A stretch of DNA of 64,000 nucleotides from Haloquadratum walsbyi J07HQW2 (GTDB lineage: Archaea > Halobacteriota > Halobacteria > Halobacteriales > Haloferacaceae), in contig NZ_KE356561.1 in the NCBI RefSeq assembly GCF_000415985.1, forward strand, positions 1,111,016-1,175,015, written 5' to 3'. Below, in pieces: positions 33,024-40,959 of the stretch (positions are counted from its first letter, which is position 1; each line of letters begins with the position of its first letter). The translations under genes were made by a program, and so were the position numbers. Under the pieces are notes generated by a model. That model was given only the letters and a program-made list of their open reading frames with translations, was not told where the DNA came from and made no database searches.

Positions 33024-34556
33024 ATGACTGATGAGTTGGCGGCAGAGGTCCGTGATGCCCTTGCCGTCGATGCAGAGGGCTTCAATGACCGCGCACTAGC
33101 TGATGCGGACGTTGTGAAGGATGAGCTTGCAGCAGGCACCTTTGACAATCATCAAGCTATCATTGGATTGGAATACGAATTCTATGCAGTGGCTGATGGT
33201 CGGTGGGCAGCCTCTGATGATGGTGACACGCATGCGTTAATGCGTGTTCCACGGCGCTTGCTTGAGCACGTTGGATTTGAGAAAGAGCTCGGATTGCATA
33301 ACGCAGAGATGACCACAAATCCGCAGCCAATGAATGCAAGTGGGTTACATGCGCAGGAATCAGAAGTTCGCGCCCAACTTCGCGCCGCGTTGCAGTGCAC
33401 AAGTGCTGAGGGGATTCGACTTGTCAGTGATGGACTATGGACTATTCCGCCAGCAGGTGAGACAGCACAAGAGTATCTCACGAATAGTGTCGATGATGAT
33501 GGTATCCGAATTGCGACGAATATGAGTAGGTCAGTGCGGTATCATGCGATGGCAAATGGACCACGAGTTCCAGACAGTGTAACGCTTGATGCACCGCATG
33601 TCTCACTCTCAGCTGATACGGTTATGCCAGAATCCCTGATCAGTTCAATACAACCACACTTCCAGGTTGCATATGCTGCTGACTTACCGACATATTTTAA
33701 TTACGCTCTTCGTGTTGCTGGACCACTGCTTGCCCTTGGAGTCAACTCACCATTCTTTCCGCCAGATCTATATGATAATGTTGGCGCGCAACGAATTCTG
33801 TCTGATGGGCATGCTGAAAACCGGATCCACGTCTTTGAATCGATTTTGAACACCACTGATACTGAGAAAGTCAGATTCCCACAAGATCTTGATACGGTTG
33901 AAGATGCAGTTGATCGGGTTGCGGATGATGCGACAATTGTTCCGATGCCAGTTCCGCGAGGTGATCGCTTTGATGATAGATTCGCTACGCTGCGACGAAA
34001 GCATGGAACATACTGGCGGTGGATACGTCCTGTATTTGATGGTGCATCAAAATCCTCGGCGAATGCTCGCATTGAGTTCCGTCCACTTCCCGCACAACCA
34101 ACCGTTCGTGATTCGATGGCATTCCAAGCAACATTCGCTGGCTTGATGAAGAGTCTCGCACAACGGGAACATCCTGTTATTAATCAAAGTTGGTCGACTG
34201 CACGAGAGAATTTCTACGCTGCGATGCGATCGGGGCTTGAAAGCCGGCAACGGTGGATATGTAACGATGGTGTCGAGACAATTGATCAGGAAGTTATCTA
34301 CGACGATATTTTTGCACATGCTATTGACGGACTGACAGCTAGTGGCTGCTCTGAATCGACTGCAGAGACGTATATTGAACCATTACGACACCGTGTCAAG
34401 ACGCAGACGACGCCAGCGAGTTGGAAAGTCGATGAGGTTCGCGATTACCTTACTGATGGAGTAGACCTCGCTACTGCCGTTTCAGAGATGCAGCGGACAT
34501 ACGTGAAGAAACAACGAGAAACACTACTTGATAGCTCATTCTTGACGTGGGATTAA
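33024..34556 (+). CDS. glutamate-cysteine ligase-like protein (GCS2-type fold), function unproven
   Basis: About 510 residues from MTDELAAEVRDALAVDAEG; an in-frame ATG at 32958 would add 22 residues. IIGLEYEFYAVADGRW and LGLHNAEMTTNPQPMNASG resemble the glutamate- and ATP-binding strands of carboxylate-amine/gamma-glutamylcysteine ligases. RWIRPVFDGASKSSANARIEFRPLPAQPTVRDSM matches the later metal-binding part. Haloarchaea use gamma-glutamylcysteine as main thiol, but the known enzyme GshA is shorter, so this may be a related ligase. It is divergent from the DNA ligase. Confidence 0.6.
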   Translation: MTDELAAEVRDALAVDAEGFNDRALADADVVKDELAAGTFDNHQAIIGLEYEFYAVADGRWAASDDGDTHALMRVPRRLLEHVGFEKELGLHNAEMTTNPQPMNASGLHAQESEVRAQLRAALQCTSAEGIRLVSDGLWTIPPAGETAQEYLTNSVDDDGIRIATNMSRSVRYHAMANGPRVPDSVTLDAPHVSLSADTVMPESLISSIQPHFQVAYAADLPTYFNYALRVAGPLLALGVNSPFFPPDLYDNVGAQRILSDGHAENRIHVFESILNTTDTEKVRFPQDLDTVEDAVDRVADDATIVPMPVPRGDRFDDRFATLRRKHGTYWRWIRPVFDGASKSSANARIEFRPLPAQPTVRDSMAFQATFAGLMKSLAQREHPVINQSWSTARENFYAAMRSGLESRQRWICNDGVETIDQEVIYDDIFAHAIDGLTASGCSESTAETYIEPLRHRVKTQTTPASWKVDEVRDYLTDGVDLATAVSEMQRTYVKKQRETLLDSSFLTWD

Positions 34557-34839
34557 GCGATCCACCCAGATAGAAGTTGATTCACTTCTCTTGCTTTATT
34601 TTTGAGAGCAAACATACAAACATTAATTCAGGATTCTGATAGCATATTCAAATCATTCCAACGTCTAATGGATCAATCTTATCGGATGACAATTCTGTCC
34701 GAGCGCTCCCTAACTGATGTAATCAAGCAATTACTGACTATATAAGATAATCATGAATACATGGCAGTAATTGGATAATAAGCTAGGATATCGGAATTCA
34801 GACAACTACAAGTATGATAACTGGACGACGATTCCCAAG

Positions 34840-35571
34840 TTAGATAACCTCTTCAAACTCCTCATGCTGTGTGATCTCGACACCGTCTTCGGTAACCACA
34901 CAAACATTAATTCCATTTCCAGAAGCAAGATCACGTTCAACAGCACTTTCGATTGAACGTGCAGCGACTGTTTTTGCTTCCTCAACCGATAGGTCCTCGT
35001 CATACTGTTGTTCAAGAACACCGAGTGCGTATTGACTTCCCGACCCAGTAACTGTATACTCTTCTTCAATGATCGAACCAGCAGGGTCGATACTGTAGAT
35101 GTGTGGTCCGTCGTCATCAACGCCACCAAGAATCGGTTGGACAATATAAAAGCCGCCTGAACGAAGGAAGTTTCCAAGGAGCGTTGAGAGTGCTTCCATG
35201 CTCATGTCTTCACCGCGTCGTGCCTCATATAGTCGAACTTCTGCTCGGATTGAACTGATAAGCGACTGCGCGGCTGAGACTGACCCAGCAATCGTCAATG
35301 CACCAGTTGGGTGAATTTCTTCGACCTTCTGGACATCCTTCGATGAAACCATTCGACCAAGACTTGCTCGCATATCTGTTGCGAGGACAGTCCCTTCTTG
35401 AGTCTTAAGCCCGACTGTTGTCGTTCCAGTCTTTGTTTCCATATCGCCGAGATCATCAGCGCGGTCACCGGCATTTGGGAACTCACCAAGTTCTGGTGAA
35501 AAGACATCACCGTGGTCACCATTCAGGGAATCTGGTCGTCCAGAGACGTCATTATTCATGGGCGTACGCAT
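34840..35571 (-). CDS. psmB: proteasome beta subunit
   Basis: A 243-residue precursor. The propeptide is removed at Gly49-Thr50 (METKTG/TTTVGLK), exposing the catalytic Thr1. In mature numbering Asp17 (VLATDMRAS) and Lys33 (KDVQK) complete the site. GSGSQYALGVLEQQYDEDLS near residue 175 is the family C-terminal motif. With alpha subunits it forms the 20S core that degrades unfolded proteins. A distant PAC2 protein (622) could be an assembly factor. The start at 35571 gives a long acidic propeptide, usual in haloarchaea. Confidence 0.96.
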   Translation of the reverse strand: MRTPMNNDVSGRPDSLNGDHGDVFSPELGEFPNAGDRADDLGDMETKTGTTTVGLKTQEGTVLATDMRASLGRMVSSKDVQKVEEIHPTGALTIAGSVSAAQSLISSIRAEVRLYEARRGEDMSMEALSTLLGNFLRSGGFYIVQPILGGVDDDGPHIYSIDPAGSIIEEEYTVTGSGSQYALGVLEQQYDEDLSVEEAKTVAARSIESAVERDLASGNGINVCVVTEDGVEITQHEEFEEVI

Positions 35572-35972
35572 TGATTATCTTTGTTGCCCGCCGCTCATAA
35601 ATGCCACCCTTCTTACTGTCATCAGTCATTTCAGGACGTTGACCTTCTTCACGTGATTTAGGTCGTCAGATCTGTTGAATTAGAGAATAACTACACAACT
35701 GAAATGCACTGATTATGCTCGGAGGATCCGGAGAATGTCATAGTTAATCGATACTGCAACTGCCTGATTTCATGTTGATATATAAATAAATCAGTTACCT
35801 GCGTTCATTTTCTTACACAAATAGCGAACGAGGTTAATCGCAGGTGAGCTGAGAGATGTATTTACCGCTGAATCTATATTATAAACGTAGTAAGAGGACG
35901 TAGAAATCAATCATTCAAACAGCACGTTATTTGATCATAACGGATATTCATTCAATTAATATACGGTCGTAA
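35572..35972. other. non-coding spacer upstream of psmB
   Basis: About 400 nt that becomes AT-rich away from psmB. It must hold the psmB promoter in its first part (minus strand). No ORF, RNA gene or clear repeat seen. Confidence 0.45.
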
Positions 35973-36152
35973 TCAGTCATCTTGATCGGTAGTTTGCTCA
36001 TACGTTTGAGCTGCAGTATCAACAGCATGTCCGATAGGAAGCGTCAGACCGAATCGCTGCGCAAGAAGTGCAAATGGTAATGCCACAATGCCAATCAGGA
36101 CCGTTATCTGATAGAATACGAACGCACTCGCCCGCCGCATGTCTGTCATCAT
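35973..36152 (-). CDS. small single-helix membrane protein
   Basis: A 59-residue ORF, MMTDMRRASAFVFYQITVLI followed by GIVALPFALLAQRFGLTLPI and a polar tail ending YEQTTDQDD. One membrane helix (about 10-31) with positive residues before it suggests N-in topology. Acidic tail and codon pattern look genuinely coding, and similar short proteins occur in other haloarchaea (recalled). It lies between psmB and the DUF555 gene. Function unknown. Confidence 0.65.
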   Translation of the reverse strand: MMTDMRRASAFVFYQITVLIGIVALPFALLAQRFGLTLPIGHAVDTAAQTYEQTTDQDD

Positions 36153-36529
36153 CGTCTTGGAGACAACGGGTAGCTCCTGTATATAAATCTGTTTATATGC
36201 AAAATGGATGTGATCGCCGCTGTCTGTTGATTTACTTAGTGAGGGGCAGATCCATTTACTGCAGCAGTAGAATCATGCGTCCAAGCACAAACGCTGGCAT
36301 TTCATGAGTAATTCCCATAAGTTATGTGTGGGTCCCAAGTCGCATCCGCACCAAGATTTGGAGAACACTGATCAAGAGATATTTCAAGAAAGTATAACGA
36401 AAACTTGAGGAATAATCCAACACATGAATACTGCATTTATGCAAATGTCGATACCAAAATTACGCCCGGTATCACTGAGCGACATTGACGAACCGGAAGA
36501 CACGATAGTCTCGGGTGGTATACCAGTGT
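36153..36529. other. spacer before the DUF555 gene, contains a 37-codon ORF
   Basis: Mostly featureless. The only candidate gene is the short ORF at 36424-36537 that overlaps the start of the DUF555 gene (listed separately). Confidence 0.4.
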
Positions 36530-36537
36530 ATGACTAA
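36424..36537 (+). CDS. possible 37-residue leader ORF overlapping the DUF555 start
   Basis: Reads MNTAFMQMSIPKLRPVSLSD, then IDEPEDTIVSGGIPVYD and TAA. Its stop lies inside the start region of the DUF555 gene (8-nt overlap), which would allow translational coupling. The acidic half looks protein-like. It may equally be chance. Confidence 0.25.
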   Translation: MNTAFMQMSIPKLRPVSLSDIDEPEDTIVSGGIPVYD

Positions 36538-36889
36538 CTATCTTGTCGCGATGGAAGCCGCATGGCTCGTTCGCGACGTCAGTGACATTGATGATGCTAT
36601 TGGTGTTGCCGTCAGCGAGGCAGGAAAGCGGCTTAATGATCGAGATAAAGAGTACGTTGAGGTTGAGGTGGGAGCAACACCGTGTCCGGCCTGTGGTGAA
36701 CCATTTGACTCAGCATTTATCGCTGCAGACACAGCACTTGTGGGGCTATTATTAGAGATTACAGTATTCAACGCCGATGGTGAGAAGCATGCTTCCCGAA
36801 TTGCGAAAAGTGAGGTTGGCGGTGCATTGAGGGATGTCCCACTGTCAGTGATCGACTGTATTGAAACAGACGAAGATGACACGCGGTGA
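36530..36889 (+). CDS. DUF555 / UPF0212 family protein
   Basis: A 119-residue protein starting MTNYLVAMEAAWLVRDV. The family is conserved in euryarchaea with EVEVGATPCPACGEPFDSAF, a CPxC-like pair that could bind zinc, and AKSEVGGALRDVPLSVID near the end. No experimental function is known to me. The ATG at 36530 matches the usual family start; an earlier in-frame GTG-type start is less likely. A hairpin-rich mobile element begins about 50 nt downstream. Confidence 0.85.
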   Translation: MTNYLVAMEAAWLVRDVSDIDDAIGVAVSEAGKRLNDRDKEYVEVEVGATPCPACGEPFDSAFIAADTALVGLLLEITVFNADGEKHASRIAKSEVGGALRDVPLSVIDCIETDEDDTR

Positions 36890-36942
36890 GATATGATAAA
36901 AATAGATTGAATCAAGAGTAATTATAAGGGTCAAGGAGAATA

Positions 36943-37500
36943 CCTGCGGCTTCAGCCGCAGGCTGAATCCGACAACTCGGAGGTAATCTACCCGGCGATA
37001 GTTGCGGTGAGATTGACAATCCGCAACTGAAACTGACAGGCAACAGTACATACCGATAGGAATCAGGCTCAGAACAGAGTGATTTCCGCCAGTCCTCCGA
37101 TTACGATGGCGGCCTGCCCTGTCCGCCCCAAGCAATGAGACAGTAATCGGACCCAGTCTGGTGAACGGTCGGTTCCGATAATGAACCGATGCAGTGCCTT
37201 GCCCGACTGCTGGAAGCACCACAGACAGTAACTCCAAGTCTGTCGAAGTCTGCCGGACTCCCAACGGCACAACCAACTGTGGGAGTCCGAACACGATGGA
37301 CGAGAGGATAGGAGTACCGGGGATGGGGCTTGGCACTCCCATCGTCAGCAGTCCCACTCTACCCGTGACAGTCCGTGAACCCCACACGGATTCTCACCGT
37401 ACTGGGGTTCGGTGGAACTGTAACCCTAAAATTGAAATCTCCACCGCTCACACTCACACACGCTCACACACTCAGGATTCCTCCGCGTTTACGCGGAGGA
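36943..37500. mobile_element. non-coding element with IS200/IS605-like hairpin ends (PATE-like) and many internal hairpins
   Basis: Ends are perfect hairpins: CCTGCGGC-TTCA-GCCGCAGG (36943-36962) and TCCTCCGCG-TTTA-CGCGGAGGA (37479-37500). They differ in sequence, as in IS200/IS605 elements, and read LE to RE on the minus strand. Between them are at least seven more inverted repeats: 37000-37007/37021-37028, 37096-37104/37143-37151 (with 37108-37112/37123-37127 nested), 37169-37175/37183-37189, 37221-37226/37238-37243, 37254-37263/37280-37289, 37322-37327/37338-37343 and 37377-37384/37403-37410. It is richer in G+C than its surroundings and codes for nothing recognisable. Palindrome-associated transposable elements (PATEs) have been described in Haloquadratum; this fits that type. 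Confidence 0.75.
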
Positions 37501-37572
37501 GGATGTCAAACATATATCTGTGGTCATACACCTGCCCGAAACACTTTCGTATAACTTCGAGTAATCACAGGC

Positions 37573-38118
37573 ATGGAACTCCCGACAAGAGAAGACCTCA
37601 AACAGCGCCGAGATGAGCTTGAGTTAACACAGAGCTCACTCGCCGAGATGGCAGGTGTCTCACAGCCTCTGATTGCTCGGATTGAAGGTGGTGATGTCGA
37701 CCCACGATTATCGACACTGAGACGTATTGTCAATGCACTTGATGAGGCTGAAGGAGAGGTCATTCGTGCGGATGACCTGATGAATACGAATGTAATTAGT
37801 GTTGCTCCAGACGAGTCAGTCAAAATGGCACGGGATACGATGCGTGAGGAGGGATTTTCACAAGTTCCAGTTATTCGTGATGGTCAACCAGAAGGGATAA
37901 TCTCAAACAGTGATATTCGACATGCGCCAAAACAGGCTGATAGAGTCGGAACGCTCCCAGTCGCTGAGGTGATGCGCGAGTCAGTGACAACAGTGGAACC
38001 AACAGCAATGCTTGAGGAGATTGACTCTGCACTTGATCGTGATGCAGCAGTGCTCGTTGTCAAAGGCGGTGAAACGATTGGCATTATTACTGATGCGGAT
38101 GTCGCCGCTCGAGTCTGA
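37573..38118 (+). CDS. HTH-CBS domain transcriptional regulator
   Basis: A 181-residue protein. The N terminus (7-60) is an Xre-type helix-turn-helix: RRDELELTQSSLAEMAGVSQ then PLIARIEGGDVDPRLSTLRR. Two CBS domains follow, starting DLMNTNVISVAPDESVKMA (about 72) and EVMRESVTTVEPTAMLEEI (about 135). CBS pairs usually bind adenosyl nucleotides, so this may be an energy- or AdoMet-sensing repressor. It starts about 70 nt after the hairpin element. Its targets are unknown. Confidence 0.87.
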   Translation: MELPTREDLKQRRDELELTQSSLAEMAGVSQPLIARIEGGDVDPRLSTLRRIVNALDEAEGEVIRADDLMNTNVISVAPDESVKMARDTMREEGFSQVPVIRDGQPEGIISNSDIRHAPKQADRVGTLPVAEVMRESVTTVEPTAMLEEIDSALDRDAAVLVVKGGETIGIITDADVAARV

Positions 38119-38376
38119 GTTTTTTATTCGGTAGAGTGAGTGTCTCTGGGCTTGGATATGACCCTACAGTAATCCAGAGCGTTCTTGTGTCGCTTAATAT
38201 GCAGGTCGACTGATGCTCAGAGTTGAACAGGGAGTTGGTAGTTACTCATTTAGAACGTGCGAGACCTACTCGAACATGTAGCGCATGTTATGATATATTC
38301 GTGTATTTGATAGATCGAGCAGAATGAATTCACCTAAGTAGGTTACTCAATATTTCTTTTTGAAATTTCCATATAA

Positions 38377-39408
38377 TCACAACTCAATTCCACGAATAGT
38401 AACGCCGTCACCGGTCTCAACCTGTCCAATTATTTCTCCATCTGTTGTTTCTGTCAGCATCTCAGCGTTTTCCACAGACATAGCGCATACCAGTCCAATC
38501 CCCATATTGAACGTTCGATACATTTCCTCATCAGAGATGCTACCAGCCGACTGGACAAACTCAAAGATAGGATGGATTTGAAGTGGATTATCGATAGTAT
38601 AGCGGTGTGAGCCCAATCGTTCGATGTTTCTTAGCCCGCCCCCGGTGATATGTGCAGCTGTGCGCACATCGTGAGCACGCATTGGATCTAAAAGATCTGT
38701 ATATATCTGCGTTGGCTCAAGAAGCGCTGCACCCAGTGTCTCATATTCGCCAAACGGACAGGAAGTCGTATACTCATGTTCGCGGGTAATGGCTGTCCGA
38801 GCAAGTGTGAGTCCATTCGAGTGAATGCCTGATGATGCAAACCCGACAAGTGCATCACCAGGTTGAGCCGTCTGTTGAAAAAGTTCATTTTTCGGTGTTA
38901 AGCCAGCGCACGTGCCTGCGAGATCAAAGCCATCGACTACCTCTGGCAAAATAGCTGTTTCTCCACCAATGAGTGTAATACCTGCAATGTCAGCACCTAC
39001 ATCAAGTCCAACGCCAATTTGTTCTGTCAGATTCTCATCAGGGTCATCAATAGCGAGATAATCGACGAATGCGACCGGTTGGACGCCGGCAGCAACGAGA
39101 TCGTTAACATTCATTGCGACGCAGTCAATTCCAATTGTCGAGTAATCATCAATCGCTGCTGCGACGAGCAATTTTGTACCAACACCATCGGTTGCAAGTG
39201 CGAGGTATCGATCACCAATATCAATCAGCCCAGCATAGTCACCAGCGGACTCACCAACAGCATCAATAAGTGCTGCAGTGGCTGCTTCGCTCGCTTCGAT
39301 GTCGACACCCGCCGCAGCGTATGTGAGTTCATCAGGGTCTTTATTTCTATCTGAAGCTGTATCACGATTAGTATTGGACGCTGCTTTGTTATCAGACGGA
39401 TCACTCAT
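38377..39408 (-). CDS. purM: phosphoribosylformylglycinamidine cyclo-ligase
   Basis: A 343-residue AIR synthetase starting MSDPSDNKAASNTNRDTASD with an acidic extension; an upstream in-frame Met is less likely. The core begins TYAAAGVDIEASEAATAALI, with YLALATDGVGTKLLVA and IGIDCVAMNVNDLVAAGVQPVAFVDYLAID, the ATP-binding PurM motifs. LIGGETAILPEVV and GFASSGIHSNGLTLAR follow. It closes the imidazole ring in purine synthesis using ATP. It stands alone here. Confidence 0.95.
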   Translation of the reverse strand: MSDPSDNKAASNTNRDTASDRNKDPDELTYAAAGVDIEASEAATAALIDAVGESAGDYAGLIDIGDRYLALATDGVGTKLLVAAAIDDYSTIGIDCVAMNVNDLVAAGVQPVAFVDYLAIDDPDENLTEQIGVGLDVGADIAGITLIGGETAILPEVVDGFDLAGTCAGLTPKNELFQQTAQPGDALVGFASSGIHSNGLTLARTAITREHEYTTSCPFGEYETLGAALLEPTQIYTDLLDPMRAHDVRTAAHITGGGLRNIERLGSHRYTIDNPLQIHPIFEFVQSAGSISDEEMYRTFNMGIGLVCAMSVENAEMLTETTDGEIIGQVETGDGVTIRGIEL

Positions 39409-39760
39409 ATACATATTCCCGCGGTGATAAGACAAAAGTCTGGGTAGTCTCGATACGCTGTATACCCTAACCTTTTGTCTAGTATATAACCAAATTAACA
39501 CTGAGACCGCGTTATTACCAGTCTTTCCTTGCAGCGAATGTGGAACTCAACGTGTATCAGCCGAGCCATTGCTGAGTCGATTCTCAGCTATTCGCATCAT
39601 AAGAAAGTGTACAAGCAGTTTATAAAACGTCTTCGGCGCTCTTAGGTTATAATAAAAGATCAGTAAAATATCTCAGGATCGGTCTAAAGTGTTACAAAAT
39701 AAGTAAACGCTCGTTACATTATATGTAGCTTCCAAGCATTTGTATGATTGAACTTTGACT
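39409..39760. other. spacer between purM and a divergent small gene
   Basis: About 350 nt between divergent starts. It should hold the promoters of purM (minus) and the small membrane protein at 39761 (plus; AT-rich TTATATGTAG about 39718-39727). No gene or RNA recognised. Confidence 0.4.
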
Positions 39761-40009
39761 ATGTCGAGTCTCCCCTACACAGACAATCAGCCCTCTGGAA
39801 ATCACAGCACGATTCAAGCAGTAATTAAATACGGTGTACGTCATACCAAAGTCGCCATGTTTTGGAGTGCAATTATTTTACCGGTCGGATATCTCCCACT
39901 ACTGATTGGGGGATTAACTACCACTGAAACGACCGTATTCATCGCCCTTATGATATCTAATGCCATCGCATTGTGCATTGGTCATGACTACCAGCCGTCT
40001 AATCCCTAG
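39761..40009 (+). CDS. small two-helix membrane protein
   Basis: An 82-residue protein, MSSLPYTDNQPSGNHSTIQA at the N terminus, then two hydrophobic helices (AMFWSAIILPVGYLPLLIGG and TTVFIALMISNAIALCIGH). The frame also opens two codons earlier with TTG. Similar small proteins occur in other haloarchaea (recalled). It converges on the M50 protease gene. Function unknown. Confidence 0.6.
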   Translation: MSSLPYTDNQPSGNHSTIQAVIKYGVRHTKVAMFWSAIILPVGYLPLLIGGLTTTETTVFIALMISNAIALCIGHDYQPSNP

Positions 40010-40199
40010 TGACATGGATAGCTCCAATATTATCATACCGGTAGTGTCACATCAGTGATAGTATTTAAATTAACGTATAGAACTGAGTGATTACTGATGT
40101 GTAATACAATCTCAGTAGACAGTATGTGATGATTTCCTGGGAGATATGAGATAGTATCTCAGTTTTTCTTCAAGTCAACTCAGTTTAGTTTAGTTTAGT

Positions 40200-40874
40200 C
40201 TATAATCCGAAACCACTGATGAATGCGCCAATCGTCAATAAGAGTGCAGGAATAAACACAACTGCAAATACAGTTGTACTCCATTGATAGACGGTTCGAC
40301 CATCAAGAGCACCGAAAGGAAGCATATTGAACGCCATCAGTAGAAGATTTATCATGAGCCCACGGGATCCAATGAGAATTATGAGAGATGAATCAAACAT
40401 CATGCCTGCCAGATAGATTGGAACGAAGATAACGGTCAACGCGGCATTTGTCATCGGTCCAGCAAGGGCAATCAATCCGTGTTGTCGTGACGTGACACGA
40501 CCTTGATGATGAACAGCTCCCGGGGCTGCAAAAATAAAACCTGCAAGTGAACTCACAATTGCAAGAAATAACATACCATAGTCAGCACGAAACTCTGCTA
40601 GTTGTCCGAATCGGACCGCAGCAACTTTGTGTGCAATCTCATGGAGTAAGAATCCAAGTCCAGCAGTCAATAGGCTGACGAAAACGGGAACAACGACACC
40701 GCGGTCAAGGATCCCTGAAAGTGCGCGCGCGCCGCCACCAGCAAAGAAAATCGCGAACGCGATACTCAGCGCAACAAGCGCAATACCAAGATCACGGAGT
40801 TCCCGACGACTAAATGAGAGTTCTGGCGATGAGCGGGAATATGCCATATCATACAATGTGACATCAAGAGGCAT
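40200..40874 (-). CDS. M50 family (site-2 protease-like) membrane metalloprotease
   Basis: A 224-residue polytopic protein (start at 40874; MAYSRSS at 40847 is an alternative). LLTAGLGFLLHEIAHKVAAV carries the zinc motif HEIAH inside a membrane helix, and NLLLMAFNMLPFGALDGRTV carries the matching NxxPxxxLDG segment with the third ligand. LIALAGPMTNAALTVI is also typical of M50. Such enzymes cut substrates within the membrane. It lacks PDZ or CBS domains. It follows the TraB gene on the same strand with 85 nt between and is probably cotranscribed. Confidence 0.9.
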   Translation of the reverse strand: MPLDVTLYDMAYSRSSPELSFSRRELRDLGIALVALSIAFAIFFAGGGARALSGILDRGVVVPVFVSLLTAGLGFLLHEIAHKVAAVRFGQLAEFRADYGMLFLAIVSSLAGFIFAAPGAVHHQGRVTSRQHGLIALAGPMTNAALTVIFVPIYLAGMMFDSSLIILIGSRGLMINLLLMAFNMLPFGALDGRTVYQWSTTVFAVVFIPALLLTIGAFISGFGL

Positions 40875-40959
40875 ATGATTGCTGTTAGATATACTGAAAC
40901 GTGGGCGACGCAGCGAGAGTCGATATTTGTTTTAGATATATCAGCAAACAACAGAACGG

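Noticed and set aside
36845..37387. 180-codon minus-strand frame across the hairpin element
   Set aside because: It runs through stems and into DUF555; hydrophobic-basic composition is unlike local proteins and the structure explains the sequence better.
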